64,000 bases of DNA from Paragyromitra xinjiangensis (taxonomy: Eukaryota; Ascomycota; Pezizomycetes; Pezizales; Discinaceae), in assembly GCA_038503065.1 (NCBI GenBank), contig JBCAMK010000020.1, positions 496,001 to 560,000 on the forward strand. Direction: 5' to 3'. Below the pieces are notes generated by a model. The model was not told the origin of the DNA, did no database searches, and saw only the letters and a program-made list of their open reading frames with translations. The position numbers and the translations under genes are program-made. Positions 47,629 to 58,115 of the stretch are shown here, piece after piece (position 1 is the first letter of the stretch; every line of letters begins with the position of its first letter).

Positions 47629-50081
47629 TGTTGGTTTGGATTGTTGGTGCGGGGGTGTCTTTTTGGAGCTGTGATGAGGTTTGTTTTAATGTTTAGTAGG
47701 TGGGGCAGTGGGCTAGACACGGTCCAGACTCTTGGTTGCTTTTGGGGAGTGAAGTGGGGGGTGGGTGTGATAGTAAAAACTAGTGATAATAGTAGGTGTG
47801 GGGTGAGTAGTGGGGTAGGTAGAGGCGGGGAAGATGGGGAGAGGAGGGAGGAGTATGGGGAGATGAGGGAGGGAGGGAGAGAGGGAGGACGGGGGAGGAG
47901 GACGAGGTGGGGGGTGAGAGAAAAAAGGAAGAGGAGGAAGAGAGGAAGAGGGGGAGATGATGGCGGGGGTAGGGATGGGAGATCGAGATGATGGAGGAGG
48001 AGGAGGGGGAGGGGAGGGAGGGGAGGAGGAGAAGGGAAGAAGAAAGAAATAAAACTAAGGGAAGATTGACGAGCAAATGGTCGGCAGGCGAGAAAGAGAA
48101 GAAAAAAAAAAGAACTGCAACACCACAACCCACCTTCCTACGACAGGGCTTCGCTTAGTGGGCTCGTGAAACACATTGACCAATAGCAGTCCCTACCCAT
48201 GCTTAGTTAATCGACACTTGTTGCTAAAAGAGCTGCTAACTAGACGAATCTTCGCCAGAAGACACAGCTAAGACCAAGTGCCACAGAGCGGCCCAGGCAA
48301 TCCTTAACCACCATAGGTCGATTTCTAGGCATGCCTGCATACTCCCACGAGGAACCAGAGAAACGATGCACATCTATCAGTCCTACATACATGTAGACTT
48401 CAAAACTATTGTGCCGTATGGGATGCCTTGTTGCATTCCGCATCCGTCTGTGTCGGTGTCTCGGAGGTCACCTGATGCACACCCTCGCCTTCGATGTGCT
48501 GTGTGATTGTTGTTTGGACCTTTGTTCCAAAGATCAATGTAAAAATAATAATGGAGCTCCCAACGACATGCGGCGCCGGTGGACGCAGATCAGGATCGAC
48601 TCGAGGAAAAAAAAAGCGAGATCTCCAAAAAATACACTCTAGCCTAACTCTACCTCTATATCAGATCCAAACCAGATCGTGTTTCAGAAATCGCTCTACA
48701 AAGTACGTCCCTATTACAATCAGGATCCAGAATAGAGGATATCACAAAAAAATTGATGGGTCCCTCCTCCTACAGGTGGAAAGGATCCGCAGGAATCACA
48801 ATCCGTGCAGCCCATGCCCACGGATTCATCTGAAAACTCCACTCTTTCGCTCCGCGGACGGAAAATCTTGGCTGCAATTGGATTTCCCGAACGAAGGGTT
48901 ACGGACAACTGAAGTGGAGATTACCCCAGTTGCGGTACATGCATTTATCTCTTCCCGTATCCCACCACGGATTTGGGGGCCCCTCCTTCACTGGAACTCT
49001 TGCAATTGGTCCCCTAGAGTGGGCCCGCTGGGATACTCGGTTTACCAGCGAGAAACCTTGTCACGAGAAAGACATTGGGCTGCCGTTGACTCGTTGGCAC
49101 AGTTTATGTTGAATGCCATTGAATATCGTGTCAATAGGTGCATATTATTTCGCCAGTTATACATGCGAAAACGGCACGGGGGGATTAGAAATAGACGACA
49201 CGTCGTTGAAGCTGGGGGGATGATGTGCTTTTACTGAAGCAGCTGAGTCCCGAACCTCCATCGAAGACGTTGCATGTCTCTCTCTCTTTAAACCTCCGAT
49301 TTCCATCCGGTCCAATCAAGCCTTCCCTTGTCTCAACCGGTACCGGCCGCGGTGAACCCCGTGACTCGGCCCGAAAATAAGCCCCCCGCGGACCTGCATG
49401 TGATTGATCTCTTTCGAACTCTGGAGATGCAGTGGGATCTGGAAAAGGTGGCTTTTTTTGTGTACCGTCCGCGGATGTGGCTGTCGAATAAAGGTATATT
49501 TACCGCGGGGAACGCCTGTCGCTAAACCTAAATCTATGGTGGAGGACAATAGGGTTTGCAGACGTTAAGATCTCACGCATCGAGTCGAGTCTTCGAAACA
49601 GAATGCGCTGAGAAATGCTGTCGAGGAAACTAGTGATTTCCAATAACGAGGAATGGTTTCGTCCGCCGAACACGAAAGAATCGGCGATCCAGAAACTGAC
49701 CCGAACAGAGGGATTTAATATTTCTAGACTCACATGCCACAGTGTAGTGACAAATTTTGAAGGAGAAGAGCAGAAGAAGGCTTCAATCTTTATTTGTAAC
49801 CATCACAGTAACATAAGCATGCATAAACACCGACGTTGTGTAGCCGAATTTGATCGCTAGATTTCGTCACCCATCTCTATCGATTCCAAATAAGCGGCAC
49901 AACATCCTCCCTCTTTCACCCCCGCCTTACATCACCACCCAGTTGCCCCACCACATATATACCCCCCCTCTGCATCCAGAAGAACTGTCCAGCAGCAACA
50001 TCGCCGCTTGACTTTCTTCTACCTCACTTAATCAAAATAGCTTCTATACTTCGTCGTTTCTTTGGAACCTCTCAGTCCACT
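47629..50081. promoter_or_regulatory. divergent promoters of KH gene and glutaredoxin
   Basis: From 47780 to 48060 the + strand is almost pure purine (CT-rich in the KH gene's sense). An open frame of 247 codons at 48494-49237 (+) has no recognised motif. A TATATA lies at 49956-49961, about 120 bp before the glutaredoxin ATG, with CAAC/CAGC-rich sequence after it. A TACATGTA is at 48388-48395. Confidence 0.5.
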
Positions 50082-50548
50082 ATGGTTTCCGCTGCTGCCA
50101 AACAGAAGGTGCAAAGCATCATTGACGAGAACCCCGTTGGTATGATTATCCTATTCTCCGCAATTAAGAGCTTGTGATCTTTCTGTCGTCAGTTCTGGAA
50201 CGCAAACCGAGCACCGACTAACTGAAAAATAGCCGTCTTTAGCAAATCATACTGCCCTTACTGCCGTGCTAGCAAGTCAACCTTGACCGAGCTAGGCGCG
50301 AAATTCTATGTTATCGAGCTCGACCAAGTTGGTATGATTATCCCACTCTACCCCTCCTCTCATAACCAGCTAACAAAGAAATTTACCTAGATGATGGTTC
50401 CGAACTCCAAGATGCCCTCAAGGAAATCTCTAATCAGTCCACTGTTCCAAACATTTTCATCGGCAAGCAGCACATTGGTGGCAACTCTGATCTTCAGGCG
50501 AAGAAGAGCGAATTGCCCAATTTGCTGAAGGCTGCTGGCGCTGTTTGA
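50082..50548 (+). CDS. dithiol glutaredoxin
   Basis: Three exons, 50082-50139, 50233-50331 and 50391-50548; 104 aa, the typical size of class I glutaredoxins such as yeast Grx1 and Grx2. Both introns are phase 1 with gtatga donors. The active site is Cys27-Pro-Tyr-Cys30 in [12 protein letters not shown]; glutathione-binding elements are STVPNIFI (cis-Pro) and GGNSDL. It reduces disulfides and glutathionylated proteins using GSH, in the cytosol; no targeting sequence is seen at this start. A TATA-like box about 120 bp upstream fits a promoter. It is convergent with the AIM18-like gene, 291 bp apart. Confidence 0.96.
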
Positions 50549-50839
50549 GGAGGGAAGGGATAGAGCGAAGTAGTAGGGGAGATGGTTGGGATGGGAAGGC
50601 TGGTTGTGGTTTTGGGTTGTTGTTTAGACTGCTGAAACAACGTCTTAGTCGAAGCACTGTCGGGTTTTATAATTGATTCCCTGTTGAATGCCATCCATAA
50701 TTACAAATTGCAGATCCAAGCCTAGATATGTTTTTCGTGTGCTATCTCACTGGAGTTTTCCTTTTTTTCTCTTTCCTTTACCTCATGGATTTGATATCCA
50801 CGGAATATCATACAATGCCAATTCTCCTATACAAACACC

Positions 50840-51972
50840 CTATGGCATCGCTGCACCGACAGTCCCTATCGGCCTCTGCACCAACTCCATCAACCCCTCG
50901 ATAACGCTTTTCCTCGCCGGTTCACTCGCAACCTTTGCCCCTGCAAGATAACACAGCCATAACGCAGTACTCAACCTCTTATCATCCACCTTCCCCAGTA
51001 ACTGCACCTCCCCCTTCTCCCCCTTCCCACCAATCTTTCCATCATTCCTCCCAGACCCGTCGTAGAAGCACTGTAGACTACCATCAGCATCCCGCAGAAG
51101 CAAGAGCGTCTTCTGCTTCGGAACTGCCTTCTTCTGCCCAAACGCCGCCTTAAAATGTGTCAACGAAGTCGAAAACGCATCATCATCATATAACGGCGAC
51201 TTCGAAGAGCGAGCTTGGATCCCACGAACCCACCCATCACGAAGATGTTGATAATCTACTCCCCATTAGCCCAGCTATCCCATCCCCATTTCCATCTCTA
51301 AAACATACCCGTATTCCTCGTTGGCACAATCCTCAATAAACTCCTAACCCCCTTCTCCGCCAACAACTCCTCAAAGAACTTCTCTCCTTCCACAGGATCA
51401 CTCAACAACGCACGTAGTTCCTCCCTCTCCTTCTGCGTCGCCGCCGTAGCAGACGGATGCACCCTCCTCACCAACGCCTCCTGCAGTTTCGCCAGATCAT
51501 CCGCAGCGACATACACCCCAACCACATACACCTCGATACTCAAAAAACTAACCGTCCGAATCCCCAATCCCACAAGTGCATACTCCGTCTCTCCCCCTCT
51601 CCCCGGCACCACCAATGTCTTTGGAAAATCCGGCACGCTCGTCGTCCCACTTGGTACCAATTCCACGCCAGCCTCCTTCTCTGCGTCTGTGGATAGTATG
51701 ACGGGGGTTCCAGGCTTAATGCTAGGGGTGTTGCGGGTCGTTTCGGTTTTGATTTCAACAGTGTGGGTGACGAGCCATAGGGCAGCCATGGACATTACGC
51801 AGCCGACGGTGAGGAGGACCTGACGGCGTTTCTGGGCGGCGGCTTCGGCGCGTTTTTGGGCTGCGGTGATCGGGGCGTGTGTGCGGGGCGGTCGGCGGGG
51901 GATGGTGGTGGCCATGGTGCGGATTTGAGGGGTGCCCCGGAGGCCCCGGCGGAGGAGACGTGTGCTGAGCAT
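50840..51972 (-). CDS. AIM18/AIM46-like mitochondrial protein (chalcone-isomerase fold)
   Basis: Two exons, 51972-51309 and 51255-50840; 359 aa. The 53-nt intron (gtatgt...gagtag) is phase 1 and joins IVPTRNT|DYQHLRDGWVRG. The Arg-rich start (MLSTRLLRRGLRGTPQIRTM) is a mitochondrial presequence; residues about 51-69 (QVLLTVGCVMSMAALWLVTH) form one membrane span. The domain after it has FPKTLVVPG, YALVGLGIRTVSFLSIEVYVVGVY and FGQKKAVPKQKTLLLLRDADG, as in the Aim18/Aim46 group related to chalcone isomerase, which in yeast are inner-membrane proteins without known catalysis. The residues for flavanone chemistry cannot be judged by eye. Family confident, function unknown. Confidence 0.9.
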
Positions 51973-52362
51973 TGTTGATGGTTGGGAGTGGAGGATGGGG
52001 GGGTTGAGGTGGGGATGAGGTGGGGTGCTTGGCGTACATCATACGATATCGGGCAGGGGAAGGGTCTTGTGGGGTTGGGATTTTGGATGGGTTGAGTGGG
52101 CTTTTGTGGCGTGGAATCATCAGCTTGTAATTTATAGACAGTACTTTTTTTCTCCTTCCCAGATCTTCAGTTTCCGAATCGTGCTCGTAAAACCCTCTAT
52201 CTTAGAAAAACACTACAGTAGACCATAGCTACTTATTCCAAATCCCAGATTAAAAAGATAATAGAAAAACTAAACCAGAAAGCAAACCACGCACATAAGA
52301 CGCGTTCCGGGGGTTACAAAACCCCATATGCCCTCTCATCCCAAGAAAAAAAACCCCCCGAT
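51973..52362. other. intergenic between two minus-strand genes
   Basis: The promoter and leader of the AIM18-like gene and 3' end of the BAG gene. An A-rich stretch follows at about 52200-52350. No other feature was seen. Confidence 0.5.
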
Positions 52363-53356
52363 TTAATCAAGATCAAAATCCACCTGTGTCTGCTCCCTCA
52401 ACACCCGATCCAGCCCATCCAAAACCTTCTGAATATCCTTCACAACGCCCTTCCGTCTAGCCCTCACATCCGGATCATCGCTCTCGATTGAATCTAGCTT
52501 CAACAACTCCCCCATCATAGTCTCCGACAGCCTCCTATGCGTATCCGCCCTCTTAACCTCATCCGCCGGCGGATTATTCATAAACTCCTCCACCAGCGGC
52601 ATCAGCGTGACGCCAATCCCATCCCACACAGCATCAATCTTCTCCATCGGTGAAAGCACCTTCCTCGCCTCAGGCTCTGGGGTCCCGGGTACCGTCGCGG
52701 CCTTCTTCCCCCCCTTCTTCTTCTTCTTCTTCGACTTAGGCGCCGAGTCGCTCGCGGGGTCTGACGGGGCTGGGGCGGAAGAGCCCATGAGGAGGATTCT
52801 AGACGCGTGGCTGATGCCGAGAGACCGGAGGGTTGCTGTATCGTCTTTAAGGTTTTTTCCGGCGCAGATGAGGGAGATACGGTCTGGGTCGAGGCTGAGG
52901 AGCTTGCTGCATTCGTTGCGGACTCCGCCGACTGTGATGGTGCCGCCGGTGACGGCGTTGGTGGGGTATTTTAGCATGAATTCGCGTTGGCCGTGTTTGA
53001 TCGTTATGTAGTCTTCTGGTCTGTTGGGGTCGGGGTTTGCGTCCCCGGCGATGTGGGGGATGACGTGATCGGTGATGATGTACCCGTCCTCTGGGTGCCC
53101 TTGTGGGCGGCCGAAGAAGCGCCGCATGAAGACCGCGAGGGTTGAGATGATGCCGAGGGAGACGAGGATGTGGGGGAGGATGTCGGGGAGGGATTTAGGG
53201 GGGGTGGAGGGGAAGATGGCGAGTTGGAGGGAGGTTAGGAGGTCGTCGAGGGAGGAGATGTATGGGGAGATGTAGGGTGTGAGGTGATCCAGATAAGGAT
53301 CGAGGAATTCCGGGAGGGGGATAGAGGAAGCCAGCTTGGTGGTGGGTGATGTATTT
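52363..53356 (-). CDS. membrane-anchored ubiquitin-like/BAG-domain co-chaperone (Snl1/Bag101 type)
   Basis: The frame is open from 53356 to the stop at 52363 (330 codons); the first ATG is at 53127 (254 aa). Sequence before that ATG is hydrophobic and protein-like (PDILPHILVSLGIISTLAVF), a membrane span cut off by using 53127, so an upstream exon with the real ATG, splicing near 53356 (acatag), is likely. Then come an ubiquitin-like domain (YITIKHGQREFML to RILLMGSS), a Lys run (KSKKKKKKGGKK), and a BAG domain (LSPMEKIDAVWDGIGVTLMPL to VVKDIQKVLDGLDRV). BAG proteins release nucleotide from Hsp70; the Snl1 form acts at the ER and nuclear envelope. The domain call is good; the N-terminus is not resolved. 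Confidence 0.85.
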
Positions 53357-56300
53357 ACTATGTGGGGGGAGTGGGAGTTTGATTCGTAGGGGGGTTAATA
53401 CTGTGATGATGGAGTAGCTTCAATCCAGGGAAGAACTGGAGATGTGTTTTCATCTCCTGGTTCTGATTTGTAGATTTTTCAGGGATTTTTATTAGTGGCT
53501 TGGCTGGCCTGTCTGGTTCTCGTGAAACCTCAAATCTTGAAGCTTCAAGATCGCAGCGCAGAGATACGAGCACTCGACACGAACCGGAGAACTCAGAGCG
53601 TTGGTTCTCGGCTGTCTGGATTCTGCAGAGAATCTCCGATCGCCGTCTGCAGCTTCTAGTGGAGTTTAACCGATTGGCGAGATGTGTAAATGATAATATT
53701 GCAAGAAAAGGCACAGGATAATTGATTCAGAAAGCCATGCACAAAAATAATAGTAGAGTGGTGTTGTTCTGAACCCCTAGTCGAAGCCTGAGACAAGAAG
53801 ACTATTAGAGACGGTAGCTTTTCGTCTACTTTCGCTTTAGAAGTTCTAGAGACCACCGCCTACATACTCGCATGGGCTAGGTGGACTGGTCGTAAGCTTA
53901 AGTGCCATTCTTTCTAACGCCCACTGTTGATCAGATGTCCAGTGTACTTGGATTTTTGAGGTATTTTTTATTCCCATATCTATTTCCATCCCCATTTGTT
54001 CTTTTTCCTATCCCCCTCATCCTTTTCTTCTTTCCTTCCTCTCAGGTAGTATTCTCGTGCTTTACTCTTGGAACAGTTCCGTTCTTATCCCCACACGGGG
54101 AATGTGGGTTGGATGAAGAGAAGATGAAAGCAGATTATGAACAAACAAACGGCGGACGTGTACTCCTCGATACCTTGACCCTATACCCTGACCCTAACTT
54201 TTCTAGCCAACAGTTTTCGCCAAAACTACATGTAGGTTCCATCTCAGTACGTTATGTAACGATGTATTGGAGACTCTGCGGAACTTTTTCACTGCAGGTG
54301 GGCTGACATAGACGGTACAAGCTACACCATAGAGCATCTTCCCATGCACTCCTTCTCGGATGGGTCTCGACGGAGGTGGACTTGTCTAAGAATTAAATTT
54401 TACACCATGATAATTCCTCTTCATTCATCAAAATATTTTAAACCTACACTCTTCCCAAATGACCTCTTGCTAGCGGACCCACGGAGAAATGGTGTCCATT
54501 TCCGTTTTAAACATCCAAGCTAATCATAGCTAATCACTCGGCATAACCCCGTACGAATACCGCTCTTAGTCCTACTTGATTGTCCTCGCTAGCGACGCTA
54601 GTTTTCGATTAGTATCGTATGTTGTATCCGTATTCCCTCCAGCAAACGACATAAACCCTGAGTCTCGCGGGGTAGCTGAATGAAACGATAGTTGACTTTA
54701 TCAGCAGGAACATTCCCGCCTTAGGATGGCGTGTGATAAATTAGTTCTTTGGGTTCCTCGATACCAATGAGCTGGTTACGGGCTTCGACCCAAGTCTCGC
54801 TAATAAAGCCTCAAGTGGGTCTTAAATCGTTATGCTCTCTGTTGGCCCGCGTAGTCACTGGTGAATATGACGTTCCGAGATACTAGAGTATCGTCAAAAA
54901 CGGAGCCTTTAGCTTCTGGTATACTGAAGGAGAGATGAAAGTAAACCACCAAGGCTCCAAGTGGACAGTTCCATCTTGCTTGTTGCATCTAGGCGCAAAT
55001 ATACCCACTGGCCTAGAGAAGTTTAACGAATTGAATTGATGATCTCAGCCCGGAACCAGCATGGCGGAGAAACAAATGAATAATAGTGTTCTACAGCTCG
55101 TTTGGTAACTTTGACACCTCTGCAATAATATTCCCACACCGATGTAGGTTATTACGGCCTGAATGATTCATCCAAATTTCCATGATATCTCTGAGGGTTT
55201 GCTTCTTGAATTAGGCGGTGAATATGACTACTCTAGCGAGTTCTGTATTTTTCACAAACCCCGTTGCCCATAATAATTTACTGGATATTCGATTAGGTTT
55301 CGCCGGCCTATCTTCTATTATAGAAGGGTAGCGACAGTCGCCCCAGATCCGAAGTCGGATAGGAAATGTCTTCCCAGAAGGTGAAGTATATTAATAAACC
55401 GCACTCGAATACTGATTCCAGGGAATGGTTGGCCTTTTGATGAAAGCCTAAAATGCTAGCCGTTCTCGGAAAGAGAAGCCATTCGATTCCGGTGTGATTG
55501 TGTAGTAATTGCCGTTCTTCCTACTTGGTATCGGTGGCACTTCGGCTAGGGTGATCTAAATGCATAGAATGCTTATAACATTGCGTCCCATCAAGGGTTC
55601 GACAAACTAGGAATAATATAGAAACCCGGAAACGTCTTCCTTCTCAAAATCTCGCGAATAACAGGTGTTTGGATTGATCTTGTTTGTAGTATTCTTCAGA
55701 ATGATATGGCTGCTACGTTGATGGACTAGCTGTCATCTCCAGGCGGTGGTGCAAGGTGACGGGTGCTCCACCTATCCCTTTCCTTGTATGTAACCCTATG
55801 GACGGGTCTCTAGCGATGCCTTAAGCAAATTTCAAGGCTAAAAAGTCTGACGCGAACCTATTCCCGCCTCTTGAGCCAGTCTGGAAGTCAGGGTTGACCA
55901 CTCTAGCGCGGTTACGAGTGCCGAGCACATCGCTGGACCCAATGACCTGAGCCGGAATTCTCTCGATCACAACCGAGAGGAGGTTTTAGAATGCTAAAAA
56001 AAGGCCCGCTTTGACCGTCAGCTGCTCCGGAGGCAATCGAAGCTCCTTGACACTACCTAGAGCGTTCAGATAAGTCTGCAAGTTTTGGTTCTCCCCGATT
56101 TCCGTCCCGACATCTTGCATGTAGCGTCGAAGCTGGGGGATTGAATAGTTCTCTTTTTGACGTTCTTCAAGGACACGCAAATCGACGCAGTGTCCTTCGG
56201 TCCACTCGCTTCCAGGTGCATTAAGCTTGTTGAGGGTATTGCGGTTGTCTAAGATTCAGGGTGGTATCAAGATCTATAGCTAATGTGATGAGTTGATCAT

Positions 56301-58115
56301 TTCCAGAGATAGTCTCAAGAAGAACTCAGTTTGAGAAGGTGATAAATATTCTGACTGATTTCAATTCGGAAGATTCGATGGGATTGATCGCCTAAGAGAC
56401 TCCCGCTACCATGTCACAAAAAGCTCCAGGAGTAGTTCGTTATTGGTTCGCGAATAGCTCCTGGAGAAGCTCTTTGGTGATGCTTATGTCTGTTTTCTGT
56501 CTGGGTTATGCGAGAATGAAGTTTACGTGGTGAAGATGATATTTTTTAACTGGTGGAAAAGAATGAATTGCTCATCGCGGTGCCTGCAGTTCCTGGAGCC
56601 ATGAAGATGGTAGTGAAACTTGATCTTAGAGAAGTACAATTCGGAGGTGAAGCAAAAAACCGTAGTCGAATAGAGTTATTGGATCTTGGTTGTAATGGGG
56701 ATGCTTTTGGGCTCTGTTTGTCTCATAAGCCCTCTATCACTATCTCGCAAAAAGGAGCGAACATACCATTTCACAGGAGAAGGAATAAGGAGCATTGCTG
56801 GCTGGTGTAGCGAGATCTTTCCGTCATACGCTGGAAGATAGAAGAAATGCGTGAGAAGATACATGAAGGCATCGAAGATCATTCGCTGATTCGGTACCGT
56901 TCTGATCAACGGAGAACGTTAGATTGGTGTTGTGGGGTTGTCTCGAAAGCGGAGCTCTAAATAAGAAGCTAAATTCATAACTGTTTGTCCGGCGCATAAA
57001 TCGGATAAGGGTTCGGGATGATTAGTTTGTGTCCTGAAGAACACTGGTGTGGGGTGAATGTTTCAGGAGGGGAAAACGAGTTGGAAAACCAGAGGCTGGT
57101 CAAAGAGAGCGGTCTGTTCATATGTCCGGGCGGCTGCTGCCCATTATTCAACAACTTGGAGTTTGTTGAAAGCCGCAAACCCGAAGGCGTGGGACGCCGT
57201 TGCCAGTCATCTGGCAGCAAGCGCACGGACTGCAGACCAAAGCATACCAGGTTAGTAAGCGCGGCAGTGAATCTGATTGGACGCCGCAAATCGGCACGAC
57301 CACGGTGATTGGCACAAGGCGGCGGGCGGGCTCCACACTGCGAACCGGAGTCGAGGAAACCCCGGCCACACGCAAGTGGTCGTGCAGCTGAGGCCTCCCT
57401 GAAGAGCCATCCTCATTCGCCCGCGGACGTTTTCTCGTGCAGCTCGCATCGCAGCCTCCGCCCCGTAATTCGCGACACAGAAAGATTCGGACAATATCTG
57501 GGTTGTTCGTTTCTCGTGTGGTGTTCGCGTAGTTTCGTTCTCGATCGCTCGCCGCTCCACTCGCGGTCTTCGCCTTCGCCTTCGCCTTCACACTTGCTCG
57601 TTTCCGTCATCCGTTCCCATCTATTTTTGCTTCTGGTCGCTTTTCCTTCTTCATTTCCTTTCCCTTTCCTGGATTCGATCTCTGGTTCTGGCTGCTGCTG
57701 CTGGTATTGCTGCAACTATTGCTGGAAGGCTTCTTCTGTCGTTGCGATTGATCGTTGCTGGTGTAGTTGCATTTCGCCCTCAGGCTTCCCGCTCCTTCAC
57801 GACATTTCTTGCCTCTGTCTGCCTGTTCATTTTATTCCGTTTCATTTCCTTTCCCGTTGAGTCTTTGTAGCACCATTTAGGCGTCCAGCCAGTCAGTATT
57901 CAGAGTTGCTCCCCCCAGCTGATGCTATTGCCAACTTTGTAAAGTCCTCCTCTTGCCTGGCATCCGCCTCCTCCCCCACTCCCTCTCCTCTTCTCTATCT
58001 CGTACACTTCCCGCTCCCTGCATACGTCTTCTCGTTCGCCCGTTATTCTCTGGGATTTTCTCCCATCTCTTACTGCAGCCCCTGTATTGGGTCTGCAGAA
58101 TAAACCCTCCACGCA
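53357..58115. other. gene-poor region
   Basis: No complete gene. The promoter of the BAG gene is at the left end. Weak coding-like fragments lie on the minus strand at 56240-55986 and 56909-56676. From about 57400 the + strand is pyrimidine-rich with CTGCTG/TTCGCC runs, the promoter and leader of the gene at 58116. A TACATGTA is at 54227-54234 and an ATCACTCG at 54533-54540. Confidence 0.5.
55986..56240 (-). pseudogene. possible exon or gene fragment, unknown
   Basis: The minus-strand frame reads LNKLNAPGSEWTEGHCVDL, continues into RVLEERQKENYSIPQLRRYM and YLNALGSVKELRLPPEQLT, then stops at 55986. An acceptor-like ttag precedes it. The composition looks like real protein, but no partner exon or family was recognised. 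Confidence 0.25.

Noticed and set aside
47475..48128. 217-codon Leu/Pro/Ser-rich minus-strand frame
   Set aside because: It arises from the CT-rich leader and overlaps the first exon of the KH gene in another phase.
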